Origin: Hexactinellida sp. DTS-2022
Lineage: Eukaryota; Porifera; Hexactinellida
Direction of reading: 5' to 3'
Length of the DNA stretch: 64,000 nucleotides
Assembly (NCBI GenBank): GCA_028753945.1
Contig: JAPNXP010000007.1
Location: 5,208,001 to 5,272,000, forward strand
Position 1 is the stretch's first letter. Each line of letters begins with the position of its first letter. This document shows, one piece after another, positions 54,029 through 64,000 of the stretch. Under the pieces are notes generated by a model. The model saw only the letters and a program-made list of their open reading frames with translations, had not been told where the DNA came from and did not search any database. The translations under genes were made by a program, and so were the position numbers.

Positions 54029-54191
54029 CGAAAGCATTATATTTTTAGTCGCTTGATGCGAATACCTCTGATAAACAATCGCTTATACTACTTCTCAATT
54101 AATATTAATTATCGAAATTATACCATTTCACAACACAAACATTGATTAGCTAATTTATTGCAAGAATATCTCTCCCTCTTTCTTCTTTGAA

Positions 54192-55821
54192 ATGGCATCT
54201 TCATTTGGTGACCTGGATAGGTAGGTATTTAATCGAGTGACAAAATACCAGTATGATTGATTTGATAGTTTTCTCTCTTATTTAGGTATATAGAGACTCT
54301 GGAGTATTGTAAACTATTGGAAATTAGTCAAGTACGAGACTTGTGCTGCAGAGTGAAGTAAGTGGATTGTTTAGTATAAATTATTTTCGTGGTATAGTAG
54401 TTTATTTGTTATTATATAGAAAAATATTAAGTGAAGAATTGAATGTTCTAGAATTGCAGTGTCCCCTTACTGTACGTTATATATCTGTATAAATATTTAT
54501 GTCTGTCTATTCACTTCATTTTAACATTTAGATTTGTGGTAATTTGGAAGGCAATTTCCCAGCTCTTCAAGAAATATTTAAGGTTTACAAAAATCCTTTG
54601 ACTTAAAATTGCGAGATGCATTTATATATAATCTTTGTTTATAGCTAGTTGGTCGTCTTCCAGATACAAATTTTCTCTTCCTAGGGGATTTAGTTGACCG
54701 AGGCTATTACAGTGTTGAAACCATCTTGCTATTATTTGCTTATAAAGTTAGATACCCTTGTAGATTGAGTTTGATCAGAGGGAAGCACGAGAGTAGAGCA
54801 ATTACTCAGGTTACAACTCAACTTACTTATTCTACCTTCAAAGCTTTTATATTTATGGCAGCAAATTAATTTGAAATAGGTGTACGGATTCTATGATGAA
54901 TGTTTGAGGAAATATGGGTCTAATGAGGTTTGGCGCTTGTGTACCGATGTTTTCGACTACTTTCCTATTTCTGCTACTATCAATGATAAGGTTTAAACTA
55001 TTATTATTATTTAAATACTGTCATTGATGATCTTAACTTTTAGATATTCTGTGTACATGGTGGTTTGGCACACATGATTTATACACTTGATCAGGTAGTT
55101 TATATGATAGCCATTGATAGGCTTTCAATATGTAGTTGTATTTACCTCTATTCTCATTTCGAAGCTTAGACTAATAATTCGAGACGAAGAGATTCCAAAT
55201 GAGGGTGCATTGTGTGAATTGATTTGGTCGGACCCTCAAGGTATATCACTTTGTTTATACATACGTATACTTAATTATACAATTATTTCAACATCTGTAG
55301 AGTGTAACGGTTGGGGAATTAGTCCTCGTGGTTGCGGTATTTTATATGGAGAAGATATAGTTACATATGTAAGTTAAATTTTTTAATCTCTGAAATATCG
55401 CGTATATTTTCTATTTTTATTCTGCTGAGTATGTAGTTTAATACTATCAATGGTATTGACATGATCTGTCGTTCTAATCAACTTGAGATTGAAGGATATA
55501 GGTGGTACTTTCATAAGAAACTATTGTCACTGTGGAGTTTTCCAAATCATTGTTATAGGTAGTTATCCATGTTATTGTTGAATTTTTGAATTTGGGATGT
55601 TACTCTCATTTCATTTTACAGAGTAGGTAATCCAGCTGCTATTTTATCTCTTGACACTGACATGAATCAGAATATTATGACTTTTTATGAACCTAAAGAG
55701 GTAAGGTTGTAGTGAATCTATTTTGACACAAGTTTACTACAAGCTAACTCTACTCGGCTTAGATTAAATTTATTTAATAATTTCACATCCCATTATCTTC
55801 TTCTAGGGTTGGAAAATGTGA
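54192..55821 (+). CDS. PPP4C-like pseudophosphatase (catalytic residues lost)
   Basis: Exons: 54192-54220, 54286-54357, 54420-54471, 54532-54582, 54645-54809, 54880-54990, 55044-55094, 55165-55240, 55301-55368, 55437-55558, 55622-55700, 55807-55821; 891 nt, 296 residues, frame intact. Exon sizes 72, 52, 51, 165, 76, 68, 122 and 79 are identical to PPP4C at 50.2 kb, so it is a local duplicate. Ligand changes: GDVHG is GNLEG (Asn55, Glu57), GNHE is GKHE (Lys115), RAHQ is RSNQ (Asn239). GDLVDRG (Asp83, Arg87) and HGG (His165) remain. The PYFL-type tail is gone; the protein ends PKEGWKM. Loss of two metal ligands on one side plus Asn and His predicts no activity. An extra 53-nt intron (54991-55043) splits the exon equivalent to PPP4C exon 6. 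A regulatory or binding role is inference. Confidence 0.9.
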
Positions 55822-55936
55822 TCTACGTTCTCCTGTAAACATTTGATTATTAATTCAATAATTTATTTTATTCTGTGTTTCTAACCATTATACTGTATAT
55901 CAGTCAGATTAGGTATAAGAGCTAGCTAGCTCTCAG

Positions 55937-58900
55937 ATGTCATCTTGTAGTCTTCAAGAAAAGGAATGGTCTCAACCAGCAGCTACCAAAAGGCGTTCTG
56001 TAAGCTACCGTGGACCTGGACCTAATGAAAAAGTCCTCTTCTTAGAGGAACAACTGCAAAATGTTCTCTCTGTCACTTATCAAAGTCATGAGTTAGAAAA
56101 AAAAGTTACTATTGATAACAAACATCTTGAAAAGTTTCCTGAAATCGAGATTGACACTGATTTTCAATTCAGCTGTGGTAACATTAAGTTTCAAGGTGCA
56201 TATGAAGTGGCCGATATCTCCAAAATCCCCAAAGTTGTTTCTTTTACTCCAGATTGCAATGTCGGAGATCTTCCAAAAATCAACAAAAAGAATAAAAATG
56301 TTGAGAATTTTAGAGAATACTTTGTGCGTCATTTCCATCTTTGTAAGCCAAATTTGACATTGATTTTACCCTCAACCAACGTACATTCGCCAGAACACGC
56401 GATTAGAGCCCGTGATCCAAATTATATGAAGAATTTCCTCGCGGATATGCGGCTAATAATCCGCAATACCGATACCTGGCTGCTTACGAACGGTCTGAAT
56501 TGGGGACTCACTAGAGTTATCGGCGAAAGCATTGCAACGCGACTTTTATCGCCATTCACTGCTGAGACTGTTGAGCTTATAGGTATTCAGAAATTTGAAT
56601 CTCTCCCAGTTTCAGTAAGGCATTGTATTTCGCGTCTCTCAATGAATACAAATACAAGTTTCGGAGAAGAAACATTAAGCCGCGGTTGTCTTGAAGAGAA
56701 TCATTCCTTGTTCCTCTCATTGAAAGATAACAATGGACGTGATGATATTCAAAATTTCTGGGATGCAATAGAGAAAGCTGAAATTATTAAAAAAATTGAG
56801 GAAATAACAGCCGCAACTTGTCGAGAATCTGCTCTACAACTGAATATTAAGCCTCAAAAAATACCAAAGAAAGAGAGTACTGTTTCAGTTGGAACTAGCG
56901 TTTCCAAAGAACTATCATCTCCTGAGAAATACTACGTTGAATTACCTAATATGGATAAACATAATATTGTGACCACTAGTTTCGACGAAGCCCCTCGGCG
57001 AGTTAGTGAAATTGAGGCTGGTCCTAGGATTCCATCTGACATCCAAAATATTTGGTTTAAACCTATTGAATTCAAACATCCTGAAATGAATCCTGCAGTA
57101 TGTTTGTTGTTAGATAATTCGGTGGACGGTTTAAGACATGTGTTGGAGGCTATCCGAAAAAAAGTTCCTATAATATTGGTAATTGATAGTGGGCTCGCCG
57201 CGGATACTGTGCACCAAATTCTCAGGCTTTGTAGGGACCCTGCTAACACAACTATCTCCATTGATGTGCGAGAGTTTGTGAATCAAAATTATCCTTTCCA
57301 CCTACCAAATCTTACTCGAGAACTTGTGAAAGAATTGATTACCGCTGTTTCTCAAAATGAAGACCTGTTCACAGTCTATCACCCATTGAGACATGGAATT
57401 CACGAATTGAATAAAGCGATCCTACTTGCACTATTGAAAGGTTACGAAGGCAAAAATAAACGATTGTATGGATTGATTTTGAGTTTTCACTGGAAGAGAC
57501 CCTCACTTGCATTGGAGCAAATATTTATTGGGCGAGAAAAATGGATTTCGCCAAGTGACACCCGGGCTGTACAGCGTGTATTCTTCTCTGCACTCGTTAA
57601 CAATAACAAAGATTTCGTGCATCGTATGCTTGATTCCAAAATAATTAATTTTAGCTATTTCGGGAGTATGTACTACATGTCACAACTGTACATGGTAACA
57701 TTTGCGAACCTTACCGACTGTTACGAAGATATTATTGCCAACAAAATGACAAGGTTGCATTTTGGTAACTGTAAACGCAAAAAGGATCCTCGTTATATTC
57801 TAATTGAGGTCGGGGAGTTGATAGAATCTCTAATGGGAGGCGACTATGTTTCTTTTTACACACATTTGCCTATCTCTCGCAAAGATCTAGATTATGAAGA
57901 AGCAGATATTAAGAAGAATGTTAATAATTGTTATAATCTAATCAGGTATGGGATAAATGCCGTTAAAATTAGTCTTAAAAGGTTTCGAATTCGGCAAATA
58001 ACAAATCAAACAAGAAAATTGAAATTTGAAAGAGCTGAAAAGGCTCAGAAGCTTTTTGAACAATTTTCTGAAGAACAACTGTTTTTTTGGTGTATATTCT
58101 TCCATCGCTGGAAAATGGCTAAGCTTATACTGAAATACTGCACTAAAACCTGTTTAACTACTTTACTTGCCGGAGCACGACTTATAAGGGGAATTAAATT
58201 GAAATATATTTCGCGAACAGATTTCGATGAAGTAGCAAGAAGTAAATTGGAAGAAGTAGCGAACGACTTTGAGAACTTGTCATGCAATTTATTGGACGAA
58301 TTCAGCTATTCTTGTAGGAACGATTTGACACTGAAACTTTTTCTTAAGAACCGGCGTGTAACTGAGAGTCAGGAGCAACTGATGGGACTAGAAATTCCAG
58401 CCATTCAGCCTGAGATACAAGAGTTAGAGGCAAACGCAAACGATAATCAGGTGCGAGAAGAGGGAGAGTTGACGACGTATCTCTGGCCGTGGCATGAGAA
58501 TAACGCTTTTGAGATGGCAATAAAAGGCGATTGCAAACTTTTTATGGCACACCCACTCATACAAGATTATGCTAATCAGAAATGGTATTCTAATATCCGC
58601 AGATTGAACCCTGAATGGAAAGTGTTTTTATGCTTCTTTTTACCATTTCTAATCCCGTTTATGATTCAAATCCATACAACACGAAGGAGACTCGAACACC
58701 ATATAAATCCACATAAAGATCCGTTTTTCCGTGAAACGAAATTTCGCCAAAGATCATACTTCCATTTCTTCATTCTTCTCATATTCGATTATTTCCGTAA
58801 CATCTACAACTTCTACAATGCTCCTAAAATGAAGTATTGGCTCCATTCACTATCACACATTATCTACACTATCCTATTCACTGTTGTTGGCGTTACTCCT

Positions 58901-60375
58901 TACCGACCGATCCGCAATAGAACTACTCAAGACATAGCACAGGATCCTTACCTCGTCATCGAGATTATAGTTTGGGTTTGGACATTCACGCTTATTATGG
59001 AGGAGATTAGTCAGTTTCTACATGAAAAAGGCGCTTTGAATCTTCGTATTAAAGGATACTTCTCGACTTTATGGAATATTGGAGATGTAATGTTCATAAT
59101 TTTCTTCCTCATAGCTTTTGGTGTTAAACTGGGTTGGGATGACGCGGTATGGGTACACCGGATATACGCAATTATAATCCTAATCTTGTACCTACGTATT
59201 TTCCAGTACCTGATTATGTCGGCCTATTTCGGTGTCATTGTACTGACTATTTTCGCGCTTTTCGAAGAAGTGGTGTATTTCCTTATGGTCCTGTTTCTGA
59301 GTATGATTGGGTTCGGTGCTGCTATGCAGGCTGTCGTATCTTCGGGAGCTGTGCTAGAAACGTTTGAAGCTAGGATCCTGGTGTTCACTATGTTCTTTAG
59401 ACCCTACTGGCAGTTGTTCGGGGAATTCTTTCTCGATCAGCTGGAAAGGGATATCACCAGTACAAGCGTGACCCAAAGTAAGTGCTGTTAAAATCTATAT
59501 TATTTAAAGTAGATTGTATTTGTTTGTTTGTTTGCCCGGGGTAAAAACTGCAATTGTAGTTGAGAAATGGACTAACTTCGAACGGCTTTAATAGGTAAAT
59601 ATGTTGTTGTTGTGTTGTGTTACTGCGAGGCTCAAAGACTAATATTTATTCATTCAAATGTATTACTTTTGCGTGTCTATTTATAATAACTTATTTTACA
59701 GATCCATTAACATTCACATCTCAGTGTAACTCCAACCTGTCAAATGACACATGTCAGAATTTTGAACTTTGCCCTCGCCAGAATAATCTGACAACTGTTT
59801 CAGAGTTCGACTACACTGACCATCCCCTCCCTTACCTGTTTCTGGCCGCTTGGCTTATATTCTCAAATGTTCTGCTTATTAACTTGCTGATCGCGAAATT
59901 TAACAACATTTATCTGTCAGTGGAAGCTAAATCTAGCATTCTTTTCAAATTCAATCGCTATTCAGCAATTCAAGAATTCAGGCTTAAGCCAATGTTCCCG
60001 GCTCCTTTCATAGTGCTATCTCACTTTAGGAAACTGGTTAAGTTTATCTATGGTAAGTGTTTTCTCCGTTATTTTAGGAAAAATACTTACAAGAAAGACA
60101 TTAAAAATTTTCAAAAAAAGAACGCAGAACGTTGGCAATGGACTAAGGATATTCAGAGGGAGGGATTGCTTCGTTGGGAGTCGAAGCGACTTTCGGAACA
60201 AGAAGAGTCAGTGAAACATCTGTTCACTTCGATTGACACCAAACTAGAGGATGTGTATAGGAACTGCCACACCCTCCTAGACCACTTGGGGTCCGATGAA
60301 CCAATGCTTGCTATGATGACCAATGAGCTGAGAGAAGTTAGGAGACAACTCGCGGATTTCGGAGCTCATAGCTAA
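55937..60375 (+). CDS. TRPM-family cation channel
   Basis: Exons: 55937-59477 and 59702-60375; 4215 nt, 1404 residues, one phase-1 intron inside the pore loop region. The N-terminal TRPM homology region includes NTDTWLLTNGLNWGLTRVIG, CLLLDNSVDGLRHVLEAIRK and VPIILVIDSGLAADTVHQIL. Hydrophobic segments run from about 890 (VFLCFFLPFLIPFMI) to S6 (PYLFLAAWLIFSNVLLINLLIA). The pore helix region is FFRPYWQLFGEFF, with cysteines in the following extracellular loop. A TRP-box-like stretch and FIVLSHFRKL follow, as in TRPM2 (FILLSHLQLF). The C-terminus ends in a short coiled coil (DTKLEDVYRNCHTLLDHL). There is no NUDT9-H or alpha-kinase domain. The ATG directly follows CTCTCAG. Confidence 0.92.
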
Positions 60376-60763
60376 AAATAAATTATTTTTTATCTCGCAA
60401 CACATTTATTGTAATATTTGTTTGTTCTGTCTTTTAACGCGATAGTTGTATCAAGGATTTGTAGATTTTGTGTGATACCCCAAAAAAACTTTAAACCTAA
60501 AGTTGCTAATTGTTAGAGTAAGAGATATTTTAGTTATGTATTTATATAATTAATTGTATCTACGTATTCCTAACTATTTATTGTGTTTTGTTCGATTTTA
60601 GATGTGAGTAAATACCTCATTTGCATTTTCTCCATTTTTATTGTATAGGCATTTAAAATGTGGCTGTTATACTGTCTATAAAATGTTCCTATTAAAGATT
60701 AATATTTATGTTTAGGTATAACGCACAATTTTAATATTAATTGTGTGCATTTAGCATTTCTGT

Positions 60764-63700
60764 ATGACTTCCATTGTGAAGCTGACTGCTCTATCAGGAG
60801 CTCAGAATGAATCTCCACTCTGCTACCTTCTACAGGTAATGACTCAGAGTACATTTAATGCATTACTGTTGTACAGTAAAACCTCGTTAGTACGACACCA
60901 GGGGACCATCAAAATGTATACGCCTTATCCGGAATTCGTAATAACCGATATCATTTGCATTGGTGTCCGAAATTGGTATTAACCAATATCATTTGTTTTG
61001 AAATGGACTGAAATAATGTCGTATTAACCGGAATTACATAGTACCGTGTTATACTAACGAGGTTCTACTGTATTGTATTTGTGTAGGTAGATGAGTTTCG
61101 CTTTCTGCTTGACTGTGGTTGGGACGAGAACTTCGATCGGGAGATCCTGGCAAACCTACAGCGACACGTTAAGCAGATCGACGCTGTGTTACTATCGTAC
61201 CCTGATATTCTGCATCTAGGTGCGCTCCCCTATCTCGTCGGTAAAATGGAGCTAAAGTGTCCTATTTACGCTACCACTCCTGTGTATAAGATGGGGGAAA
61301 TGTTCATGTACGATTTGTATCAGTCCAGATACCATGAGGAAGATTTTAACCTATTTTCACTCGATGATATTGATCAAGCATTCGAACAGGTAAATATTGT
61401 CATGAAATAACAAACTTATATGGAAATTTGAATTATTTAATATTATATTTCTCTACACTTTTTTCTGATGACAATACAGTTTATATGCAAACCTATATAC
61501 CCTTGTATAGTGTAAATATCTATTTTTGTGGTTGACCCTAAAAACTACCAGACTTGTGATTCATTCAGTTTCACGAGTTTAGAAATGCACCTTTCGATAC
61601 CTACCAAGGGTATATATATATTATAAATATACAATTCCTATAGGCTTACATGGTTGCTACGTTCTCATATAGGTAATCCAGCTGAAATACTCTCAGAATG
61701 TGGCACTGAAGGGGAAAGGAAACGGTCTGACTATAACTCCCTACGCGGCCGGACACATGGTGGGAGGCACCATGTGGAAGATAGTTAAGGACGGAGAGGA
61801 GGACATTCTGTACGCAGTGGACTACAATCACAAGAAGGAGAGACATCTGGACGGGGCTGTTCTAGAGTCTCTAGGTTAGAATAGTCCCTGGGGACTGGTA
61901 TAGTGTTTTGAGGCATGTATAGTAGACTCTTGTAAATTGGAAGCTAGGGGACAGTCGAAATTTGTTCGTATATTCGGATATTCGTTTTAACAAGAGTCAC
62001 TCACTTGCATACATTTGTAATAGACTAGGCCTAGGGAAAGAAATCTTTTACTCCTTAACTGATAATTTTGTTGATATTAACGAGAGTTTATTGTGTGTAT
62101 GTATATAGTATAACCTCGGTAATATTTCTAAGAGGGGACCCTTAGATATGTTCGCAATATCCGGAATTCGTATTAACTGGTGTCATTTGCATTGAAAGGG
62201 TTTAAAGGGAACTGTAATAGTGTTCGTATTACCCATAATTTTGTAATAACCTTCTTAATATCAACGAGGTTGTACTGTAGTTAAACTGTTCTATTACTAA
62301 GGTCGTCCCAGCCTGCTAATAACGGATGCGTTTAACGCGCTTAACGTGCCGGCTAAGCGCAAGAAGCGGGACGAGGCGCTGATAACGGAGATCCTGCGGA
62401 CCATGGAGCGGGGCGGAAACATGCTGATAGCAGTGGACACAGCCGCCCGCGTGCTGGAGCTCTCTCAGCTGTTGGATCAGCTGTGGCCCAACGAGGACCT
62501 CAGTCGCTACAACATCGTGCTACTCAACTACCAGAGCTGGAATGTTATCAATTTCGCGAAGAGCCAGGTTAGTGTATCATCCAATCATTCAAAATAATAT
62601 CACTGGATTCAGTATATAAGTACTAGACTCTTAATAATACGAACATCAGAGGACAGTTGAAATTTGGTCGTATTATCCGCAATTCGTAATAATTTGCATG
62701 CATTGTATAGGCTAGGGAAATCCAATCTTGTTCACGAATCACGATAACCGATATTTCGCCTTATCCGTGTACAGTGGATTCCGGTTATAACACATCGTCG
62801 GGAACTGCACTTAATTACTTTATTTACTTATAACCGACATAAATTATAAAGGGTATATGGCAACCGTTTCCAAAATAGTGTATTATATCCGATATGTTCT
62901 TATAACCGGTGTGCTTATATCCGACATATACTGTACTATATAGTATTACGATGTTTCCACTGTTGCGAAGGTAGAATGGATGAGCGAGAAGATACTGAAG
63001 CTGTACGAAGACAGACAGGAGGAGAAGCGCACAAACCCGTACGAAGACAAGAGAGACAACCCATTCAAGTTCCGCTACATTCGCTCCTACCACAGCATAG
63101 AGGAGTTGGATCGGATCCCGGACCCTAAAGTGGTCCTTGCTAGCCCTCCGGACCTAGAGTGCGGACTGGCGAGGGAACTGTTCCTCCGCTGGGCCGGGGA
63201 TCAGAAGAACTCTGTTGTGTTCACCACCCGGACTAGCCCGGGGACCCTAGCCCGTATTCTGATAGACAACCCGCGTAAGGAATCCGTGGTGCTGGAGGTG
63301 AGACGGAGAGTTAAGCTGCAGGGGGCGGAGCTGGATGCGCATATCGCCAGTAAGGCGGAGAAGGAGAGCGCACTTAAGCTCGAGAGGGAGCAGCTGACTA
63401 GTGTGTGAGTAATGTCTGTTGTATTACCAGCCAGGCCAGCTTGTACGGTAACTCGACTGCTACGTTGCTTCTTCATTGGTATATTATAAGTTTCTAAATT
63501 AAAATCTATTGTTTACTAATTTGGTAAACAATGAATGAAAATTCATAGTGACCTAGAGGCTATACTTCCAATGGGTATAATAGGTAAATGGTTATGCTGG
63601 TTCGAATATAGTATTATAAACTATGTTTATTATTTGTAAATACAATTTTAACTAAGAATACGCGAACTGTATATTAGTTGATCCGTCGCGATAATATACT

Positions 63701-64000
63701 AGTAGATTATATAACTATGCATGTGTACCTTATATAATACTAATAATACAGGAGCGCGTCTCGCGGCATAGCCTCTACCCTGAATCTGTCGCTCAGCGTC
63801 CCCGAGGTAGACGAGGACAGCGACAGCGACCTGGACACGGATCTGGAGCCGACCAGTCCGATCGGACAGCCCGCGAAGCAGCTTAAGACCCCGCGACACG
63901 ACCTCATGGTCACAGAGGAGACCAAGTCGAGGTCCACCTTCTTCAAGCAGACCAAATCCTTCCCGATGTTTATTAGCTATGAACACAAACCGAAGTGTGA
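60764..64000 (+). CDS. CPSF2: Cleavage and polyadenylation specificity factor subunit 2 (CPSF100), 5' part
   Basis: Exons: 60764-60835, 61087-61389, 61673-61874, 62302-62567, 62971-63404, 63752 to beyond the window. [87 protein letters not shown] and [19 protein letters not shown] match human CPSF2 almost block for block. It has the metallo-beta-lactamase and beta-CASP folds, but the catalytic histidine motif is absent, as in other CPSF100 proteins; the human LLSHPDPLHLG is [11 protein letters not shown] here. It partners CPSF73 in pre-mRNA 3'-end cleavage and histone mRNA processing. The exon 5-6 join at GT|GTGAGT (phase 2) restores the frame into the acidic DEDSDSDLD loop. Introns 1, 3 and 4 carry MITEs. 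Confidence 0.95.
60874..61070. repeat. MITE, family A
   Basis: TA|CAGTAAAACCTCGTTAGTAC to TAACGAGGTTCTACTG|TA. The left end carries CAGGGGACCATC, the inverse of the GGTCCC box. Fills most of CPSF2 intron 1. Confidence 0.85.
61919..62277. repeat. Two family-A MITEs in CPSF2 intron 3
   Basis: About 61919-62092: AGTAGACTCTTGTAAATTGG to AACGAGAGTTTATTG. About 62106-62277: AGTATAACCTCGGTAAT to AACGAGGTTGTACTG|TA with GAGGGGACCCTTAG near the left. First bases of both are mutated. Confidence 0.65.
62624..62933. repeat. Family-C MITE inserted into a family-A MITE
   Basis: The family-A copy starts near 62624 (CTAGACTCTTAATAATACG) and runs to TTATCCGTG. A family-C element then begins TA|CAGTGGATTCCGGTTATAAC at 62772 and ends CGACATATACTG|TA at 62933. 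The right end of the older copy (CGTACTAACGAGAGTCTACTG) is not found after it. CPSF2 intron 4. Confidence 0.7.

Noticed and set aside
54192..55821. PPP4C-like copy as a dead pseudogene
   Set aside because: No frameshift or stop in 297 codons, twelve exons with good splice sites, and substitutions concentrated at catalytic ligands; I annotate it as a coding pseudoenzyme instead.
55937..60375. TRPM fused to a kinase or Nudix domain
   Set aside because: The frame stops at 60375 after a coiled coil, and CPSF2 starts 389 bp later; there is no room for such a domain.

Overview
This is a 64 kb piece of nuclear genome from an animal, or possibly a close unicellular relative of animals. The content includes spliceosomal GT-AG introns, paxillin with LD motifs and four LIM domains, TRPM, MAD1, KIF-binding protein, LEO1, CPSF2 and CKAP5. 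Nothing is bacterial or viral. I could not resolve the phylum. The genome is compact and AT-rich outside exons, and full of short TA-flanked inverted-repeat transposons. Exon chains below were assembled by hand from splice signals, reading frame and family similarity. Each complete spliced chain sums to an intact reading frame.

Layout. 1-3.6 kb (minus strand): 5' part of an NRF-domain acyltransferase-3 protein, one orphan first exon of a TAO-type kinase, and TTC32. 4.7-10.1 kb: paxillin (8 exons) with DAD1 nested antisense in its intron 5. 10.3-13.4 kb: a repeat-bearing, probably N-myristoylated calcineurin-B-like EF-hand protein and a short oxysterol-binding-related protein. 13.9-25.7 kb: bubblegum-type acyl-CoA synthetase (15 exons), with an NHL-repeat gene nested in intron 2 and a 1.4 kb foldback element in intron 3. 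26.6-34.0 kb: an intronless CKAP5/XMAP215 gene and a BOD1/Shg1-family protein. 34.3-43.5 kb: KIF-binding protein (6 exons) and MAD1 (8 exons) with SEC62 nested in intron 3. 43.8-50.0 kb: peroxisomal acyl-CoA oxidase, LEO1 (5 exons) and TRAP-beta. 50.2-55.8 kb: PPP4C (11 exons with tiny introns), leucyl aminopeptidase, then a PPP4C paralogue that has lost catalytic residues. 55.9-64 kb: a TRPM channel without a C-terminal enzyme domain, and the 5' part of CPSF2.

Two kinds of gene alternate: intron-rich genes and completely intronless ones (OSBP-related, CKAP5, ACOX, LAP, SEC62, DAD1, TRAP-beta, NHL, CNB-like). All three nested genes are intronless. Every gene from 10.3 kb to the end lies on the plus strand, and between LEO1 and TRPM the gaps are only about 116-240 bp. 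This suggests co-directional, perhaps polycistronic, expression. Mitosis and cytoskeleton genes recur (CKAP5, MAD1, BOD1-like, KIFBP, PPP4C), as do ER-translocon and glycosylation genes (SEC62, TRAP-beta, DAD1), but I see no single pathway.

Most promising observations: (1) a pogo-like MITE superfamily in which several unrelated-looking families share a GGTCCC/GTTCCC box exactly 35 bp from the right end; (2) a LEO1 intron that is a MITE plus 8 bases (introner-like); (3) a foldback element with a 9-bp target duplication inside a MITE; (4) an intact, expressed-looking pseudophosphatase paralogue of PPP4C.
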